Positions 20,407 through 28,760 of a stretch of 54,733 nucleotides of DNA are shown one piece after another. The notes under the pieces were generated by a model, which was not told the DNA's origin, searched no databases, and worked only from the letters and a program-made list of their open reading frames with translations. How positions within the stretch are numbered: position 1 is the first letter of the stretch; every line of letters starts with the position of its first letter. The DNA is from Hyphomicrobiales bacterium (GTDB taxonomy: Bacteria; Pseudomonadota; Alphaproteobacteria; Rhizobiales; Beijerinckiaceae), in contig JAIXTT010000120.1 of the NCBI GenBank assembly GCA_027483795.1, positions 1 through 54,733 of the forward strand, read 5' to 3'. Both the position numbers and the translations under genes were made by a program.

Positions 20407-20422
20407 ATAGGTATAGACCTAT
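20407..20422. promoter_or_regulatory. Candidate PhnF operator upstream of phnG
   Basis: A perfect six-base-arm palindrome ATAGGT-ATAG-ACCTAT, 33 bases before phnG. GntR/HutC regulators of the PhnF type bind similar T/A-rich sites with a TATAGAC core. No Pho box is seen in this gap. Confidence 0.65.
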
Positions 20423-20455
20423 TACGTCGATGCCGCCGCATCAAGGGGAAAACCG

Positions 20456-20914
20456 ATGTCCCGAGCCGATCTTCCCGATCCGAACGAGGTGCGAAAGCGC
20501 CGCCTCGCCCTTCTTGCGCGGGCCGACAGGGCCGCTCTCGAGCGGGTCTTCGCCGGTGCCGGACTGCCGGATCATTGCGTGCTCAAGGCCGAGGAAACCG
20601 GAACGGTGATGGTCGAGGGACGCGCGGGCGGCGCGGGGCGGCGCTTCAATCTCGGTGAGGCGACCGTGACCCGTTGCGTGGTCCGGGTCGGCGACCATAT
20701 GGGCGTGTCCTATGCGCTCGGCCGCGACAAGCGCAAGGCGCGCCTCGTCGCCGTCATCGACGCATTGATGCAGGACGATGCGCATCGCGACGCCTTGGAG
20801 GCCGAACTCCTGGGGCCTCTTGAAGACGCGCTTCGCGAGGCGCGGGATCGGGCGTCGCGGAAGGCCGCGGCCACCAAGGTGGAATTCTTCACGCTCGTCA
20901 GGGGAGAGGGCTGA
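20456..20914 (+). CDS. phnG: C-P lyase core subunit PhnG
   Basis: A 152-residue subunit of the PhnGHIJ carbon-phosphorus lyase core complex. PhnG forms the centre of the complex and supports PhnI in making the ribose triphosphonate. Typical segments are LLARADRAALE, VEGRAGGAGRRFNLGEATVTRCVV and the C-terminal AATKVEFFTLVRGEG. It heads phnGHIJKLM, with an AAGGGG site before the start. Its stop overlaps the phnH start by one base (TGATG). Confidence 0.96.
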   Translation: MSRADLPDPNEVRKRRLALLARADRAALERVFAGAGLPDHCVLKAEETGTVMVEGRAGGAGRRFNLGEATVTRCVVRVGDHMGVSYALGRDKRKARLVAVIDALMQDDAHRDALEAELLGPLEDALREARDRASRKAAATKVEFFTLVRGEG

Positions 20915-21525
20915 TGTCCGCTTCGTCCGCCGCGGTCGCGCCCGGCTTCGCCGATCTCGTTCTCGATTCGCAGGCCGTCTTCCGGTCCGTTCTCGACGCC
21001 ATGGCGCGGCCGGGCACGATCCTTTCGGTCGCGGGGCGCGTTCCCGACCGTCCCGCCGATCTGCCGGAGGCGGCGGCCGGATTGCTGCTGGCGCTCGCCG
21101 ACTACGAGACGCCGGTCCGGCTGCCCGCCCGCATGGCGGGCGGCGCCGTGGAGCGTTGGGTCGTCTTTCACACGGGCGCGCGGATCGCCGAGAGCGACCG
21201 CGACGCGACCTTCGCGCTGCTCGACGCCCGCGAGGACGCCGCGCTCGCGGCCTTCCATCCCGGCGAGGACCGTTATCCCGACCGCTCCGCGACCGTGATC
21301 GTGCTCTGCGACGCGCTCGAAGGCGGCCCGTCCATGACGCTGTCCGGGCCGGGCATCGAGACGAGCGCGACCGTCGCCCCCGCGGGCCTGCGCGCGCATT
21401 TCCATGACGAGATCGCCGCCAATGCGGAGCGCTTCCCGCTCGGCGCGGACCTCGTCTTCGTCGCGGGCGACCGGCTCTTCGCCTTGCCCCGCTCCACGCG
21501 CATCGCCGTCGGAGGAACCCGCTGA
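20914..21525 (+). CDS. phnH: C-P lyase core subunit PhnH
   Basis: A 203-residue subunit of the C-P lyase complex. Features include the start PGFADLVLDSQAVFRSVLDAMARPG, DYETPVRLP, and the late LTLSGPGIE-like segment TLSGPGIETSATV. PhnH is structurally needed for the core and resembles a PLP-transferase fold without cofactor. Both ends are coupled by TGATG to phnG and phnI, implying stoichiometric expression. Confidence 0.96.
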   Translation: MSASSAAVAPGFADLVLDSQAVFRSVLDAMARPGTILSVAGRVPDRPADLPEAAAGLLLALADYETPVRLPARMAGGAVERWVVFHTGARIAESDRDATFALLDAREDAALAAFHPGEDRYPDRSATVIVLCDALEGGPSMTLSGPGIETSATVAPAGLRAHFHDEIAANAERFPLGADLVFVAGDRLFALPRSTRIAVGGTR

Positions 21526-22628
21526 TGTATGTCGCGGTCAAAGGCGGCGAGGCCGCCATTCTCGCCACGCACGACCTCGTCGCCGAAGAGCGGCGCGGCG
21601 ATCCCGCCGTGCCCGAACTCTCGGTCGCGCAGCTTCGCGAGCAGATGGCGCTCGCGGTCGCCCGCGTCATGAACGAGGGCTCGCTCTTCGACGAAGATCT
21701 CGCCGCGCTCGCGCTGAAGCAGAGCCAGGGCGACGCCATCGAGGCCGCCTTCCTGATGCGCGCCTATCGCACGACGCTGCCGCGCTTCGGCTCGTCGGAG
21801 CCCGTCGATACGGCGGCCATGGCGATCCGGCGGCGGATTTCGGCCACCTACAAGGATCTCCCGGGCGGGCAGGTTCTGGGTCCGACCTACGACTACACGC
21901 ATCGGCTCTTCGATTTCGCGCTGGCGGCCGAAGGCGGCGAGGTGAAGATCGCGCCGGAGGCCGTTGCGCCGCTCGATCGCACCATGCCCCGCGTCCCCGA
22001 CATTCTCGGCGCGGAGGGGCTGATGGAGCCCGAGACCCCGCCCGAAGGCGATCCGCGTCCGTTCGACCTGACCCGCGATCCGGTGGAGTTTCCCGCCGAC
22101 CGCGACGTGAGGCTGCAGACTCTGGCGCGCGGCGACGAGGGCTTCCTGCTCGGTCTCGCCTATTCGGTGCAGCGCGGCTTCGGCGGCAATCATCCCTTCG
22201 CGGGCGAAATCCGCATGGGCGAGGTCTCCGTCGGCTTCGACGTTCCGGAACTCGGCTTCTCCATCGATCTCGGCGAGATCACGCTCACCGAGTGCCAGAT
22301 GGTCAATCAGTTCCAAGGCGCCAAGGACGTCCCGCCGCAATTCACGCGCGGCTATGGGCTCGTCTTCGGTCATTGCGAGCGCAAGGCGATGTCCATGGCG
22401 ATCGTCGATCGCGCGCTGAAGGCCCGGCAATTCGGCGAGAGCGCCGACTATCCCGCCCAGCAGGAGGAATTCGTGCTCTACCACGCCGACAACGTCGAGG
22501 CGGCGGGCTTCGTCGAGCATCTGAAGCTGCCCCATTACGTCGATTTCCAAGGCGAGCTCGAATTGCTCCGCAAGATCCGCCGCGAGCAGGAAGAGCGCGC
22601 GGCCGCGAACCGGGAGGCCGCCGAATGA
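21525..22628 (+). CDS. phnI: C-P lyase core subunit PhnI
   Basis: A 367-residue subunit that, with PhnG, PhnH and PhnL, displaces adenine from ATP with phosphonate to give ribose 1-phosphonate 5-triphosphate. Recognisable segments are the N-terminal MYVAVKGGEAAI, the middle KDLPGGQVLGPTYDYTHRLF and GNHPFAGEIRMGEV, and the late LGEITLTECQMVNQFQG. It overlaps phnJ by ATGA. Full length for the family. Confidence 0.97.
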   Translation: MYVAVKGGEAAILATHDLVAEERRGDPAVPELSVAQLREQMALAVARVMNEGSLFDEDLAALALKQSQGDAIEAAFLMRAYRTTLPRFGSSEPVDTAAMAIRRRISATYKDLPGGQVLGPTYDYTHRLFDFALAAEGGEVKIAPEAVAPLDRTMPRVPDILGAEGLMEPETPPEGDPRPFDLTRDPVEFPADRDVRLQTLARGDEGFLLGLAYSVQRGFGGNHPFAGEIRMGEVSVGFDVPELGFSIDLGEITLTECQMVNQFQGAKDVPPQFTRGYGLVFGHCERKAMSMAIVDRALKARQFGESADYPAQQEEFVLYHADNVEAAGFVEHLKLPHYVDFQGELELLRKIRREQEERAAANREAAE

Positions 22629-23560
22629 ACGCCCTCGTCACCCCGGCGACCGCCGCCGATCCCGACTACAATTACGGCTATCTCGACGAGCAGACGAAGC
22701 GGATGATCCGCCGCGCGCTTCTCAAGGCGGTGGCGATCCCCGGCTATCAGGTGCCGTTCGGCTCGCGGGAAATGCCCTTGGCCCGCGGTTGGGGCACGGG
22801 CGGCATCCAGATCACCGCCGCGCTCGTCGGCCCGTCCGACGTGCTCAAGGTGATCGATCAGGGCGCGGACGACACGACCAACGCCGTCGCCATCCGTCGC
22901 TTCTTCCGCCGGACGGCGGGCGTCGCCGTCACGGAGGCGACCCCTGCGGCCACGATCATCCAGACGCGCCACCGCATCCCCGAGACGCCGCTCTCGGGCG
23001 GGCAGATCCTCGTCTACCAGGTTCCGCAGCCCGAACCGCTCCGTAAGCTGGAGCCGTCCGAGGTCGAGACGCGGAAGATGCATGCCTGGGCCGAATACGG
23101 CTCCATGCATGTCCGCCTCTACGAGGACATCGCCCGCTTCGGCCATGTGGCGATGACCTATTCCTATCCCGTGCTCGTCAACGACCGCTACGTGACCTCG
23201 CCGACGCCGATCCCGAAATTCGACAATCCGAAGATGGACGGCATGCCCGCCCTGCAGCTCTTCGGCGCGGGGCGCGAGAAGCGGATCTATGCGATTCCGC
23301 CCTTCACGCGGGTGCGGAGCCTCGATTTCGAGGATCATCCCTTCACCGTCCAGAAATGGTCCGAACCCTGCGCGCTCTGCGGCGCGGCGGACAGCTATCT
23401 CGACGAGGTCGTCACCGACGATCGCGGCGGCCGCATGTTCGTCTGCTCCGACACCGACCATTGCGAAGGCCGCCGCGCCGAGGGTCATGCCGGATCGCAG
23501 CTCGCCGACGCCGCCGCCCTGAATGACGTCCCGTCCGCGAAAGCCGGAGAAAGCGCATGA
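22625..23560 (+). CDS. phnJ: C-P lyase radical SAM subunit PhnJ
   Basis: A 311-residue radical SAM enzyme that cleaves the carbon-phosphorus bond of ribose 1-phosphonate 5-phosphate. The cysteines Cys249, Cys252, Cys274 and Cys280 (EPCALCG and FVCSDTDHC) correspond, from memory, to Cys241, 244, 266 and 272 of the E. coli protein, covering the iron-sulfur cluster and the catalytic thiyl residue. It overlaps phnI and phnK by ATGA. The gene looks intact and functional. Confidence 0.97.
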   Translation: MNALVTPATAADPDYNYGYLDEQTKRMIRRALLKAVAIPGYQVPFGSREMPLARGWGTGGIQITAALVGPSDVLKVIDQGADDTTNAVAIRRFFRRTAGVAVTEATPAATIIQTRHRIPETPLSGGQILVYQVPQPEPLRKLEPSEVETRKMHAWAEYGSMHVRLYEDIARFGHVAMTYSYPVLVNDRYVTSPTPIPKFDNPKMDGMPALQLFGAGREKRIYAIPPFTRVRSLDFEDHPFTVQKWSEPCALCGAADSYLDEVVTDDRGGRMFVCSDTDHCEGRRAEGHAGSQLADAAALNDVPSAKAGESA

Positions 23561-24354
23561 ACGCGCCCGTCCCGTTCCCCGCGCCGCTCGAGCCGCTGCT
23601 GACGGTCGACGGCGTCTCGAAGATGTACGGCGACCGCATCGGCTGCGCCGACGTGTCCTTCCGGCTCTGGCCGGGGGAGGTGCTCGGCATCGTCGGCGAA
23701 TCGGGGTCCGGCAAGTCGACGTTGCTGCGCTGCCTGTCCGGCATCGACGAGCCGACGTCGGGCAAGGTCCGCTTCCGGCTGGAAGACGATCTCGTCGACG
23801 TCTTCTCGATCCCCGAGCCGACGCGGCGCGCGCTGATGCGCACGGCCTGGGGCATCGTCCACCAGAATCCGCGCGACGGCCTGCGCATGAGCGTGTCGGC
23901 GGGCGGCAATGTCGGCGAGCGCCTCATGGACCGCGGCGACCGGCATTACGGACGCATCCGCGAGTCCGCGGCGGAGTGGCTCTCCCGCGTCGAGATCGCC
24001 CGCGACCGCCTCGACGACATGCCGAAGCGCTTTTCCGGCGGCATGCAGCAGCGGTTGCAGATCGCCCGGATCCTCGTCTCCGAGCCGCGCCTCGTCTTCA
24101 TGGACGAACCGACGGGCGGGCTCGACGTGTCCGTGCAGGCGAAGCTTCTCGACCTCCTGCGCGTGCTCGTCCGCGATCTCGGCATCGCGGCGGTCATCGT
24201 CACCCATGACCTCGCCGTCGCGCGGCTGCTGACCGACCGGCTGATGGTGATGAAGGACGGGCGGGTGGTCGAAGAGGGTCTGACCGATCAGGTCCTCGAC
24301 GATCCGCACCACGCCTATACACAGCTTCTCGCCTCGGCCGTGCTTTCCGCCTGA
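23557..24354 (+). CDS. phnK: C-P lyase ABC-type subunit PhnK
   Basis: A 265-residue ABC-type ATPase that binds the PhnGHIJ core rather than a membrane transporter. Walker A is GESGSGKS (about residues 47-54), the signature FSGGMQQR and Walker B LVFMDEP. Its C-terminus LDDPHHAYTQLLASAVL resembles oligopeptide-type ATPases, as is usual for PhnK. It overlaps phnJ by ATGA and is followed by phnL after 43 bases. Confidence 0.96.
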   Translation: MNAPVPFPAPLEPLLTVDGVSKMYGDRIGCADVSFRLWPGEVLGIVGESGSGKSTLLRCLSGIDEPTSGKVRFRLEDDLVDVFSIPEPTRRALMRTAWGIVHQNPRDGLRMSVSAGGNVGERLMDRGDRHYGRIRESAAEWLSRVEIARDRLDDMPKRFSGGMQQRLQIARILVSEPRLVFMDEPTGGLDVSVQAKLLDLLRVLVRDLGIAAVIVTHDLAVARLLTDRLMVMKDGRVVEEGLTDQVLDDPHHAYTQLLASAVLSA

Positions 24355-24397
24355 CCGTCATGCCTTCGTCATCCGATCCTGCTGAAAGACCCCTGCG

Positions 24398-25096
24398 ATG
24401 ACCCTCATGCTCCGCGCCGAACATCTGTCGAAGGCCTTCGTGCTGCATAATCAGGGCGGGACCGTCCTGCCCGTGCTGGCCGATGTCGGGCTCTCCGTCC
24501 ACGCGGGCGAGGCCGTGGTTCTCGCCGGCCCCTCGGGCACGGGCAAGTCGACGCTGCTGCGCATCCTTTACGGCAATTATCGGCCGAGCACCGGGAGCGT
24601 GCAGGTCCTGCATGACGGCCGCATGGTCGACATCGTGACGGCCGATCCGCGCCTCGTGCTCGAAGTCCGTCGCCGTACGCTCGGCTATGTCTCGCAATTC
24701 CTGCGCGTGATCCCGCGCGTCTCCGCGCTCGACATCGTGCGCGACCCGATGCTCGGACGCGGCGTCGCCGACGCCGAGGCGACCCGCCGCGCCCGGGACA
24801 TGCTGGCGCGGCTCAACCTCCCCGAACGGCTCTGGTCCCTGCCGCCCGCGACCTTCTCCGGCGGCGAGCAGCAGCGCGTGAACATCGCGCGCAGCTTCGT
24901 CGACCCGACGCCGATCATGCTCCTCGACGAACCGACCGCCTCGCTCGACGCGGGCAACCGCGAGGTCGTCGTCGATCTCGTCGCCGACGCCCGCGCCGCG
25001 GGCGCGGCCATCGTCGGCATCTTCCATGACGAAGCCGTCCGCGACCGCGTCGCGACGCGACGGCTCGATCTCACGGCCTTCAAGGCGGCGGCATGA
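24398..25096 (+). CDS. phnL: C-P lyase ABC-type subunit PhnL
   Basis: A 232-residue ABC-type ATPase of the C-P lyase system; with PhnGHI it takes part in forming the ribose triphosphonate. Walker A GPSGTGKS (about residues 47-54), signature FSGGEQQR and Walker B IMLLDEP are present. The N-terminal LSKAFVLHNQGG is typical of PhnL. It overlaps phnM by ATGA. Confidence 0.96.
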   Translation: MTLMLRAEHLSKAFVLHNQGGTVLPVLADVGLSVHAGEAVVLAGPSGTGKSTLLRILYGNYRPSTGSVQVLHDGRMVDIVTADPRLVLEVRRRTLGYVSQFLRVIPRVSALDIVRDPMLGRGVADAEATRRARDMLARLNLPERLWSLPPATFSGGEQQRVNIARSFVDPTPIMLLDEPTASLDAGNREVVVDLVADARAAGAAIVGIFHDEAVRDRVATRRLDLTAFKAAA

Positions 25097-26244
25097 CCAT
25101 GACCGAAACCATCCTCACCAATGCGAAGCTGATCCTCGAGAACGAGATCGTCGAAGGCACGATCGTCTTCGGTCCCGAGGGCATCCGCTCGGTCGATTCC
25201 GGCCGCTCCTCGCTTCCCGCCGCGACGGATGTCGGCGGCGATTTCGTCTCGCCGGGCATCGTCGAGATGCATACCGACAACATGGAAAAGCACTTCGTGC
25301 CGCGGCCGGGGGTCTTCTGGCCGAACGGCATCGCCGCGGCCGTCGCGCATGATGCGCAGATGGCGGCCGCCGGGGTCACGACGGTCTATGATTCGATCTG
25401 CGCGGGGTCCGTCTTCGGCGGCAAGGACTTCCGCCGCGCGATCTTCCCGCGGATCATCGAATCGCTCGTCGAAGGCCGAGCGGTCGACGCGTTCCGCATC
25501 GACCACATGATCCATATCCGCTGCGAACTCTCCTCGGACGAACTCGTCGAGGACGTCGAGCCCTACAAGGACCATCCGCTGGTCCGGCTCGTCTCGCTGA
25601 TGGACCACACGCCCGGGCAACGCCAGTGGCGCAACCTCGAACATCTCAAGACCTACAATGTCGGCTCGGGCGAGAAGACGCTCGAACAGCACGAGCGCGA
25701 CGTCGAGCAGCGGATGGCGAACGGCCCGGCCAACGTACAGCGCAATTGGGGACCGATCGTCGAGATGTTCCGGTCGCGCGGCATCCCGATCGCCACGCAT
25801 GACGACACGACCGTCGAGGACGTCGACATGGGCGTCGCCTCGGGCGCGGCGATCTCCGAGTTCCCGACCACGGTCGTCGCCGCGGAGGCCGCGAAGACGA
25901 AGGGTCTCGCCACCATCGCGGGCGCTCCCAACGTGGTGCGCGGCGGGTCGCATTCGGGCGGCGTCTCGGCGGGCGAGCTCGCGGAAAAAGGGCTGCTCGA
26001 CGGCCTCTCGTCCGATTATGTGCCGGCGAGCCTGATGCAGGCCGTCGTCAAGCTGAACGCGTCGCACGGCCTGCCCCTGCAGGATGCGACGGCCATGGTC
26101 ACCTGGAAGGTCGCCGACATGGTCGGCTTGGCCGACCGCGGAAGGCTGCGCCCCGGACTTCGCGCGGACGTTCTGCGCTTCCGGATCGCGGGCGGCACGC
26201 CGCTCATCCGCGAAGTCTGGTCGAACGGCCGTCGCTCGTTCTGA
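25093..26244 (+). CDS. phnM: Ribose 1-phosphonate 5-triphosphate diphosphatase PhnM
   Basis: A 383-residue amidohydrolase-fold enzyme releasing pyrophosphate from alkylphosphonate ribose triphosphate before C-P cleavage. It has the orthodox metal-site start VEMHTDNMEKHFVPRP (His60, Asp62), THDDTTVEDV, GAPNVVRGGSHSGG and the late SSDYVPASL. It is the classical operon member, coupled to phnL by ATGA and to the DUF1045 gene by TGATG. A diverged paralogue is encoded at 31360-32532. Confidence 0.96.
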   Translation: MTMTETILTNAKLILENEIVEGTIVFGPEGIRSVDSGRSSLPAATDVGGDFVSPGIVEMHTDNMEKHFVPRPGVFWPNGIAAAVAHDAQMAAAGVTTVYDSICAGSVFGGKDFRRAIFPRIIESLVEGRAVDAFRIDHMIHIRCELSSDELVEDVEPYKDHPLVRLVSLMDHTPGQRQWRNLEHLKTYNVGSGEKTLEQHERDVEQRMANGPANVQRNWGPIVEMFRSRGIPIATHDDTTVEDVDMGVASGAAISEFPTTVVAAEAAKTKGLATIAGAPNVVRGGSHSGGVSAGELAEKGLLDGLSSDYVPASLMQAVVKLNASHGLPLQDATAMVTWKVADMVGLADRGRLRPGLRADVLRFRIAGGTPLIREVWSNGRRSF

Positions 26245-26951
26245 TGACCGCCCCGGTCGAGGCTCCCCGCTACGCGATCTACTACGCGCCGAGCCCCGCG
26301 AGCGCGCTCTGGCGCTTCGGCTCCGCGGTGATCGGTTACGACGCCGTCGACGGCTCCCGGCCGCGGATGCTCGTGCCCGACGGTTTTTCGGCTGAAGACT
26401 GGCTCGACATGACGCGCGAGCCGCGTCGCTACGGCTTCCACGCCACGTTGAAGGCGCCTTTCTCTCTGGCCGAAGGACGGTCCGAGGACGAACTCCTCGC
26501 GATGCTCCGCAACGTCGCGACGGGCCTTGCGGCGGCGACGCCGTCGGGCTTGGCCGTCAAGACGATCGGCTCCTTCACGGCGCTCGTCCCGACGGGCGAG
26601 ACGTCCGCGCTCGACGCGCTCGCCTTCTCCGTCGTGCGGGCCTTCGAGCCCTTCCGCGCCCCGCTGTCCGAAGCGGATCGGCGGCGGCGGCTCGAAAGTC
26701 CTTTGACGCCGCGGCAGATCGAACAGCTCGACCGTTGGGGCTATCCCTATGTCGGCGAGGACTTCCGTTTCCACATGACCTTGACCGGACCGCTGCACGC
26801 GGATGTCCGCGCGTCGGTGCGCGACGAGCTCGCCCGCCTCCACGCGGAACGGGTCGACGAACCGCCCTTCGCCGTCGACCGCCTCTGCGTCTTCAAGCAG
26901 GAACGCCGCGACGGTTCGTTCCGGATCATCGGCGATGTCGAACTCGCCTGA
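26244..26951 (+). CDS. DUF1045 protein, 2H phosphoesterase type
   Basis: A 235-residue protein of the DUF1045 family, often found in phosphonate operons. Two H-x-T motifs, FHATLK (His66, Thr68) and FHMTLTG (His177, Thr179), are those of the 2H phosphoesterase superfamily, which opens cyclic phosphodiesters. The C-P lyase product is a cyclic 1,2-phosphate normally opened by PhnP, and no PhnP-like metallo-beta-lactamase is in this window. A PhnP-like role is therefore attractive but inferred. It is coupled to phnM by TGATG and is convergent with phnN, four bases apart. Confidence 0.88.
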   Translation: MTAPVEAPRYAIYYAPSPASALWRFGSAVIGYDAVDGSRPRMLVPDGFSAEDWLDMTREPRRYGFHATLKAPFSLAEGRSEDELLAMLRNVATGLAAATPSGLAVKTIGSFTALVPTGETSALDALAFSVVRAFEPFRAPLSEADRRRRLESPLTPRQIEQLDRWGYPYVGEDFRFHMTLTGPLHADVRASVRDELARLHAERVDEPPFAVDRLCVFKQERRDGSFRIIGDVELA

Positions 26952-26955
26952 ACGG

Positions 26956-27546
26956 TCAGGCGCTCCGCAGCGCCGCCACGAAGGCGTGCGCCGCCTCGTC
27001 CAAGGTCGTCTCGTTGCGGATGTCGATCAGCCGCGCCGTGGTCACGGCGATCGGCGCCTCGCGCCGGAGCCGTGCTTCGATCTCCGCCGCCGTTTCGCGT
27101 CCGCGCCGGGCGATGCGCTCGGCCAGCACCTCGGGCCGGGCGGTGACGTTCAGCACGGTGGTGCGGCTCGCGATCCGTTCGGCGCGCGGGATCACGCCGC
27201 GCGACACGTTGATCACGACGATGCGCCCGCCGACCACGTCGTCCAGCGCCTCGCGTCCGATCCCGTAGGCGAGGCCGTGCGCCCGCCAGGACAGGACGAA
27301 GGCGCCTTCGGCCTCCGCGGCTTCGAAATCCGCGGGCTCCATCGTGTCGTGATCTTCGGCATCGGCCTGCGCCGCGCGCGTGATCACGCGACGCGGAAAG
27401 ACGAAGCGCGGATCGTCCCCGATGTCGCGGCGCGCCGCGGCGAGCAGCGAATCCTTTCCCGCTCCGGACGGGCCGACCACGAGAACCAGCGCACCCTCGG
27501 AAGGGGCCGCGCGTGAAGGAACGATGGAACGAGGATCGAACGTCAT
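26956..27546 (-). CDS. phnN: Ribose 1,5-bisphosphate phosphokinase
   Basis: A 196-residue P-loop kinase making PRPP from ribose 1,5-bisphosphate, the last step of ribose recovery in the C-P lyase pathway. Walker A is GPSGAGKDS at about residues 28-36, with the guanylate-kinase-like [12 protein letters not shown] following. The ATG at 27546 shares two bases with the divergent ATG at 27545 of the acetyltransferase gene; no later start precedes the P-loop. It is the only gene of the C-P lyase set on the minus strand. Confidence 0.92.
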   Translation of the reverse strand: MTFDPRSIVPSRAAPSEGALVLVVGPSGAGKDSLLAAARRDIGDDPRFVFPRRVITRAAQADAEDHDTMEPADFEAAEAEGAFVLSWRAHGLAYGIGREALDDVVGGRIVVINVSRGVIPRAERIASRTTVLNVTARPEVLAERIARRGRETAAEIEARLRREAPIAVTTARLIDIRNETTLDEAAHAFVAALRSA

Positions 27547-28180
27547 GACCGCCAAGAAACTGGGCACCGAGCCCCTGATCGATCCGACCGCCCATGTCGC
27601 GCGCTCGGTCCTCGGACGATACACCGAGGTGGGCGCGCGGACGAAAGTGGTCGAGACGACGCTCGGAGACTATTCCTACATCGTGAACGACGGAGACGTC
27701 ATTTACACGACGGTGGGCAAGTTCTGTTCGATCGCGGCGCATGTCCGCATCAATCCGGGCAACCATCCGATGCACCGGGCGAGCCAGTCGCATTTCACCT
27801 ATCGCGCGTCCGCCTATTTCGAGGACGCCGAGGACGAGCCCGCCTTCTTCGATTGGCGCCGCTCTCATGCCGTCACGATCGGTCACGACGTCTGGATCGG
27901 GCACGGCGCGGTGATCCTGCCCGGCCGGACGATCGGCACCGGTGCGGTCGTCGCCGCGGGCGCGGTGGTGACCAAGGACGTGCCCCCCTACACGATCGTG
28001 GCGGGCGTTCCCGCAAGGCCCGTCCGCCGGCGTTTCCCCGAGGAGATCGCCGAGGAGCTTCTGGCCATCGCCTGGTGGGACTGGCCGCATGACCGGCTGC
28101 GCGCCGCGCTCGACGATTTCCGGCGGTTGTCCGTCACCGAATTCGTCGCCGCTTACCGCACTGCGGGCTCGCGGCCGTGA
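27545..28180 (+). CDS. Phosphonate-associated hexapeptide acetyltransferase
   Basis: A 211-residue left-handed beta-helix acyltransferase. Hexapeptide repeats run from about residue 20 ([18 protein letters not shown]) through [15 protein letters not shown] to [29 protein letters not shown], with the terminal [18 protein letters not shown] cap. It belongs to the group of such enzymes that sit in phosphonate operons; it may acetylate aminoalkylphosphonates, as PhnO does with another fold. GAGGA lies 11 bases before the ATG. Its stop overlaps the GTG start of the MOSC gene. Confidence 0.9.
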   Translation: MTAKKLGTEPLIDPTAHVARSVLGRYTEVGARTKVVETTLGDYSYIVNDGDVIYTTVGKFCSIAAHVRINPGNHPMHRASQSHFTYRASAYFEDAEDEPAFFDWRRSHAVTIGHDVWIGHGAVILPGRTIGTGAVVAAGAVVTKDVPPYTIVAGVPARPVRRRFPEEIAEELLAIAWWDWPHDRLRAALDDFRRLSVTEFVAAYRTAGSRP

Positions 28181-28737
28181 CGTCGATCGGGGCTGCGGCC
28201 GGCACGGTCGTCGCGGTCGCGGCGTCCCCGACCCATACGATGTCCAAACCCGTCCGCCCGTCGATCACGCTCGTCGCGGGACACGGCGTGGAAGGGGACG
28301 CCCATGCGGGGGCGACCGTGAAGCATCGGTCGCGGGTCGCGGTGGATCCCACCGTTCCCAATCTCCGGCAGGTGCATCTCGTCCATGCCGAACTGCTCGT
28401 CGAATTGCGGGATCGCGGCTTCGACATCGCGGCGGGCGTCATGGGCGAGAACGTCCTGACCCTCGGCATCGATCTTCTCGCCCTGACCCGCGCGACGCGG
28501 CTGCATTTCTCGGGCGGCCCGATCGTCGAGATCACCGGGCTGAGAAATCCCTGTGCGCAGTTGGACGGGTTGAAGCCGGGACTGATGGCGGCCCTGATCG
28601 AGAAGACCGTAAGCGGCGCGATCATCCGCAAGGCGGGCGTGATGGGAATCGTCGTTCGCGGCGGTCCGATCGCGCCCGGCTGCGGGATCACGGTCGATGC
28701 CGGCTCTTCGGACGGCGCGCCGCTCGACCGGGTCTGA
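28177..28737 (+). CDS. MOSC domain protein
   Basis: A 186-residue protein consisting of one MOSC domain. The pattern includes [37 protein letters not shown] and the conserved cysteine in [11 protein letters not shown] (about residue 126). MOSC proteins bind molybdenum cofactor or handle sulfur; stand-alone ones of this size are largely uncharacterised. It begins with GTG inside the acetyltransferase stop (GTGA), so it is coupled to a phosphonate gene. Its role there is unknown. Confidence 0.88.
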   Translation: MTSIGAAAGTVVAVAASPTHTMSKPVRPSITLVAGHGVEGDAHAGATVKHRSRVAVDPTVPNLRQVHLVHAELLVELRDRGFDIAAGVMGENVLTLGIDLLALTRATRLHFSGGPIVEITGLRNPCAQLDGLKPGLMAALIEKTVSGAIIRKAGVMGIVVRGGPIAPGCGITVDAGSSDGAPLDRV

Positions 28738-28760
28738 CCGCGCCGGGCGCCGCCCTCCGG

